Assembly (NCBI GenBank): GCA_017632695.1 | Contig: JAGBQS010000041.1 | Coordinates: forward strand, 1-7,211 | Length of the DNA: 7,211 bases | Source: Bacteroidales bacterium | GTDB taxonomy: Bacteria > Bacteroidota > Bacteroidia > Bacteroidales > UBA3663 | Direction: 5' to 3' | Part shown: piece by piece, positions 6,224 to 7,211 of the stretch | Position numbering within the stretch: position 1 is the stretch's first letter | How the letters are laid out: the number at the start of each line of letters is the position of its first letter | Position numbers and translations under genes: made by a program | The notes under the pieces: model-generated | The model's database searches: none | Seen by the model: only the letters and a program-made list of their open reading frames with translations | Told to the model about the DNA's origin: nothing

Positions 6224-7211
6224 ATGTATCAGAGAAGAAAAAGTTCTGTCTGTCAGGTGGCGAATGTCGGAATCGGAGGCGATAATCCGATCCGCATCCA
6301 GTCGATGACAAACACCAACACCAACGATATAGCCGGTTCGGTAGCCCAGATTGAACGAATCGTGGATGCCGGAGCCGATCTGGTCCGTCTGACGGCTCAG
6401 GGTACCAAAGAGGCTTTGAGCCTGAAGGAGATTGAAGCCGGAATCCGCAAAGACGGTTACAATGTGCCTTTGGTGGCCGATATTCATTTCAACGCCAATG
6501 TTGCCGATGTGGCAGCAGCGATTGTGGAGAAAGTGAGAATCAATCCGGGCAACTATGTCGATCCGGGCCGGACGTTCAAGAAACTGGAATATACCGACGA
6601 GGAATATGCGGCCGAGATTGAGAAGATCCGCGCCCGACTGGTTCCTTTCCTGAACATCTGCAAGGAGCATCATACTGCCATCCGCATCGGAGTGAATCAC
6701 GGCAGTCTGAGCGACCGTATCATGTCGCGTTACGGCGATACTCCTGCCGGTATGGTCGAGTCGTGTATGGAATTCCTCCGGATTTGCCGGTCGGAAAACT
6801 TCAACGATGTGGTGATCAGCATCAAGGCCTCGAACTGTGTGGTAATGGTCCGTACGATGCGTCTGCTTGTTGAAAAGATGAACGAGGAGGGAATGGCTTA
6901 TCCACTGCATCTGGGTGTTACCGAAGCCGGAGAAGGCGAGGACGGACGCATCAAGAGTGCGGTAGGTATCGGAGCCCTGCTTTGCGAAGGTATCGGCGAT
7001 ACGGTTCGTGTATCGTTGTCCGAAGCTCCTGAACGTGAGATTCCTGTTGCCCGTAAACTGGTTGCCATGATTCCGGAATGTGCCGCCTTGCGTGAGACCT
7101 GTCGGGCAGAAGTGAAGGACGATACCATCCGGCTGAGCCTGAACGAAACGGATATGGAATCCCTGCAGCTGAAGGCAGCAATGACGGTCGGCGCACTTCT
7201 GATTGACGGAG
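6224..7211 (+). CDS. ispG: 4-hydroxy-3-methylbut-2-en-1-yl diphosphate synthase, N-terminal part (runs off the window)
   Basis: IspG (GcpE) reduces MEcPP to HMBPP in the MEP isoprenoid pathway, using a [4Fe-4S] cluster. The 329 codons visible are open to the window edge with no stop. Signatures are NPIRIQSMTNTNT (21-33), VRLTAQG (54-60), VADIHFNA (84-91), VRINPGN (104-110), RIGVNHGSLSDR (154-165), VISIKASN (197-204), LGVTEAGEGEDGRIKSAVGIGALL (230-253 region) and GDTVRVSLS (258-266). The TIM-barrel part is therefore complete. The sequence then continues into what should be the extra middle domain of the long, plant- and Bacteroidota-type IspG, usually over 600 residues. The C-terminal cluster-binding cysteines would lie outside the window. 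The start is the ATG at 6224; GGAGAG at 6217-6222 resembles a Shine-Dalgarno but sits very close to the ATG. Confidence 0.96.
   Translation, partial: MYQRRKSSVCQVANVGIGGDNPIRIQSMTNTNTNDIAGSVAQIERIVDAGADLVRLTAQGTKEALSLKEIEAGIRKDGYNVPLVADIHFNANVADVAAAIVEKVRINPGNYVDPGRTFKKLEYTDEEYAAEIEKIRARLVPFLNICKEHHTAIRIGVNHGSLSDRIMSRYGDTPAGMVESCMEFLRICRSENFNDVVISIKASNCVVMVRTMRLLVEKMNEEGMAYPLHLGVTEAGEGEDGRIKSAVGIGALLCEGIGDTVRVSLSEAPEREIPVARKLVAMIPECAALRETCRAEVKDDTIRLSLNETDMESLQLKAAMTVGALLIDG

Noticed and set aside
6209..6910. 233-residue minus-strand frame at the right end
   Set aside because: It is antisense to ispG, whose motifs are unambiguous on the + strand; its His-rich translation is typical of shadow frames.

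Overview
The window looks like a chromosomal housekeeping region of a member of the Bacteroidales (Bacteroidota). The evidence is threefold. The only clear promoter has the Bacteroidota-type -33 TTTG / -7 TAnnTTTG layout, in front of dapA. Ribosome-binding sites are weak or missing ahead of most genes. The gene set includes the Bacteroidota-restricted type IX secretion 'plug' family (DUF5103-type), and every protein reads as a Bacteroidales version. Genus cannot be fixed from the sequence alone. All genes are on the + strand and there is no sign of a phage, transposase, CRISPR array, tRNA or rRNA.

Layout. Positions 1-26 look like the last codons of pyrK (electron-transfer subunit of dihydroorotate dehydrogenase 1B). 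Next comes a 240-bp non-coding spacer packed with 10-bp-phased GGAGTTA repeats on the left and TAACTCC repeats on the right, then pyrD (269-1183), the catalytic partner of PyrK. A promoter at 1197-1230 starts a second transcription unit: dapA (1271-2149), a secreted T9SS-plug-family protein (GTG start at 2151, one base after the dapA stop), and rpoN (3453-4958), with gaps of 1 and 15 bp. A four-copy 19-bp degenerate tandem repeat (4950-5025) begins inside the rpoN stop region. It is followed by a PAP2-family membrane phosphatase (5050-5658), purE (5702-6208), and the N-terminal 329 residues of ispG (6224 to the window edge).

Function. The genes cover UMP synthesis (pyrK/pyrD), lysine and diaminopimelate synthesis (dapA), sigma-54 transcription (rpoN), purine synthesis (purE), isoprenoid precursor synthesis (ispG) and possibly undecaprenyl or lipid phosphate handling (PAP2). 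Apart from PyrK/PyrD, which form one enzyme, they do not make a single pathway; this is ordinary core-genome packing.

I did not find a new defence or mobile system. The most unusual material is non-coding: the two-armed repeat array that splits pyrK from pyrD and can fold in mutually exclusive ways, and the 19-bp repeat ladder at the rpoN stop. Smaller points are the altered catalytic motifs of the PAP2 protein and the secretion-plug homologue locked to dapA and rpoN.
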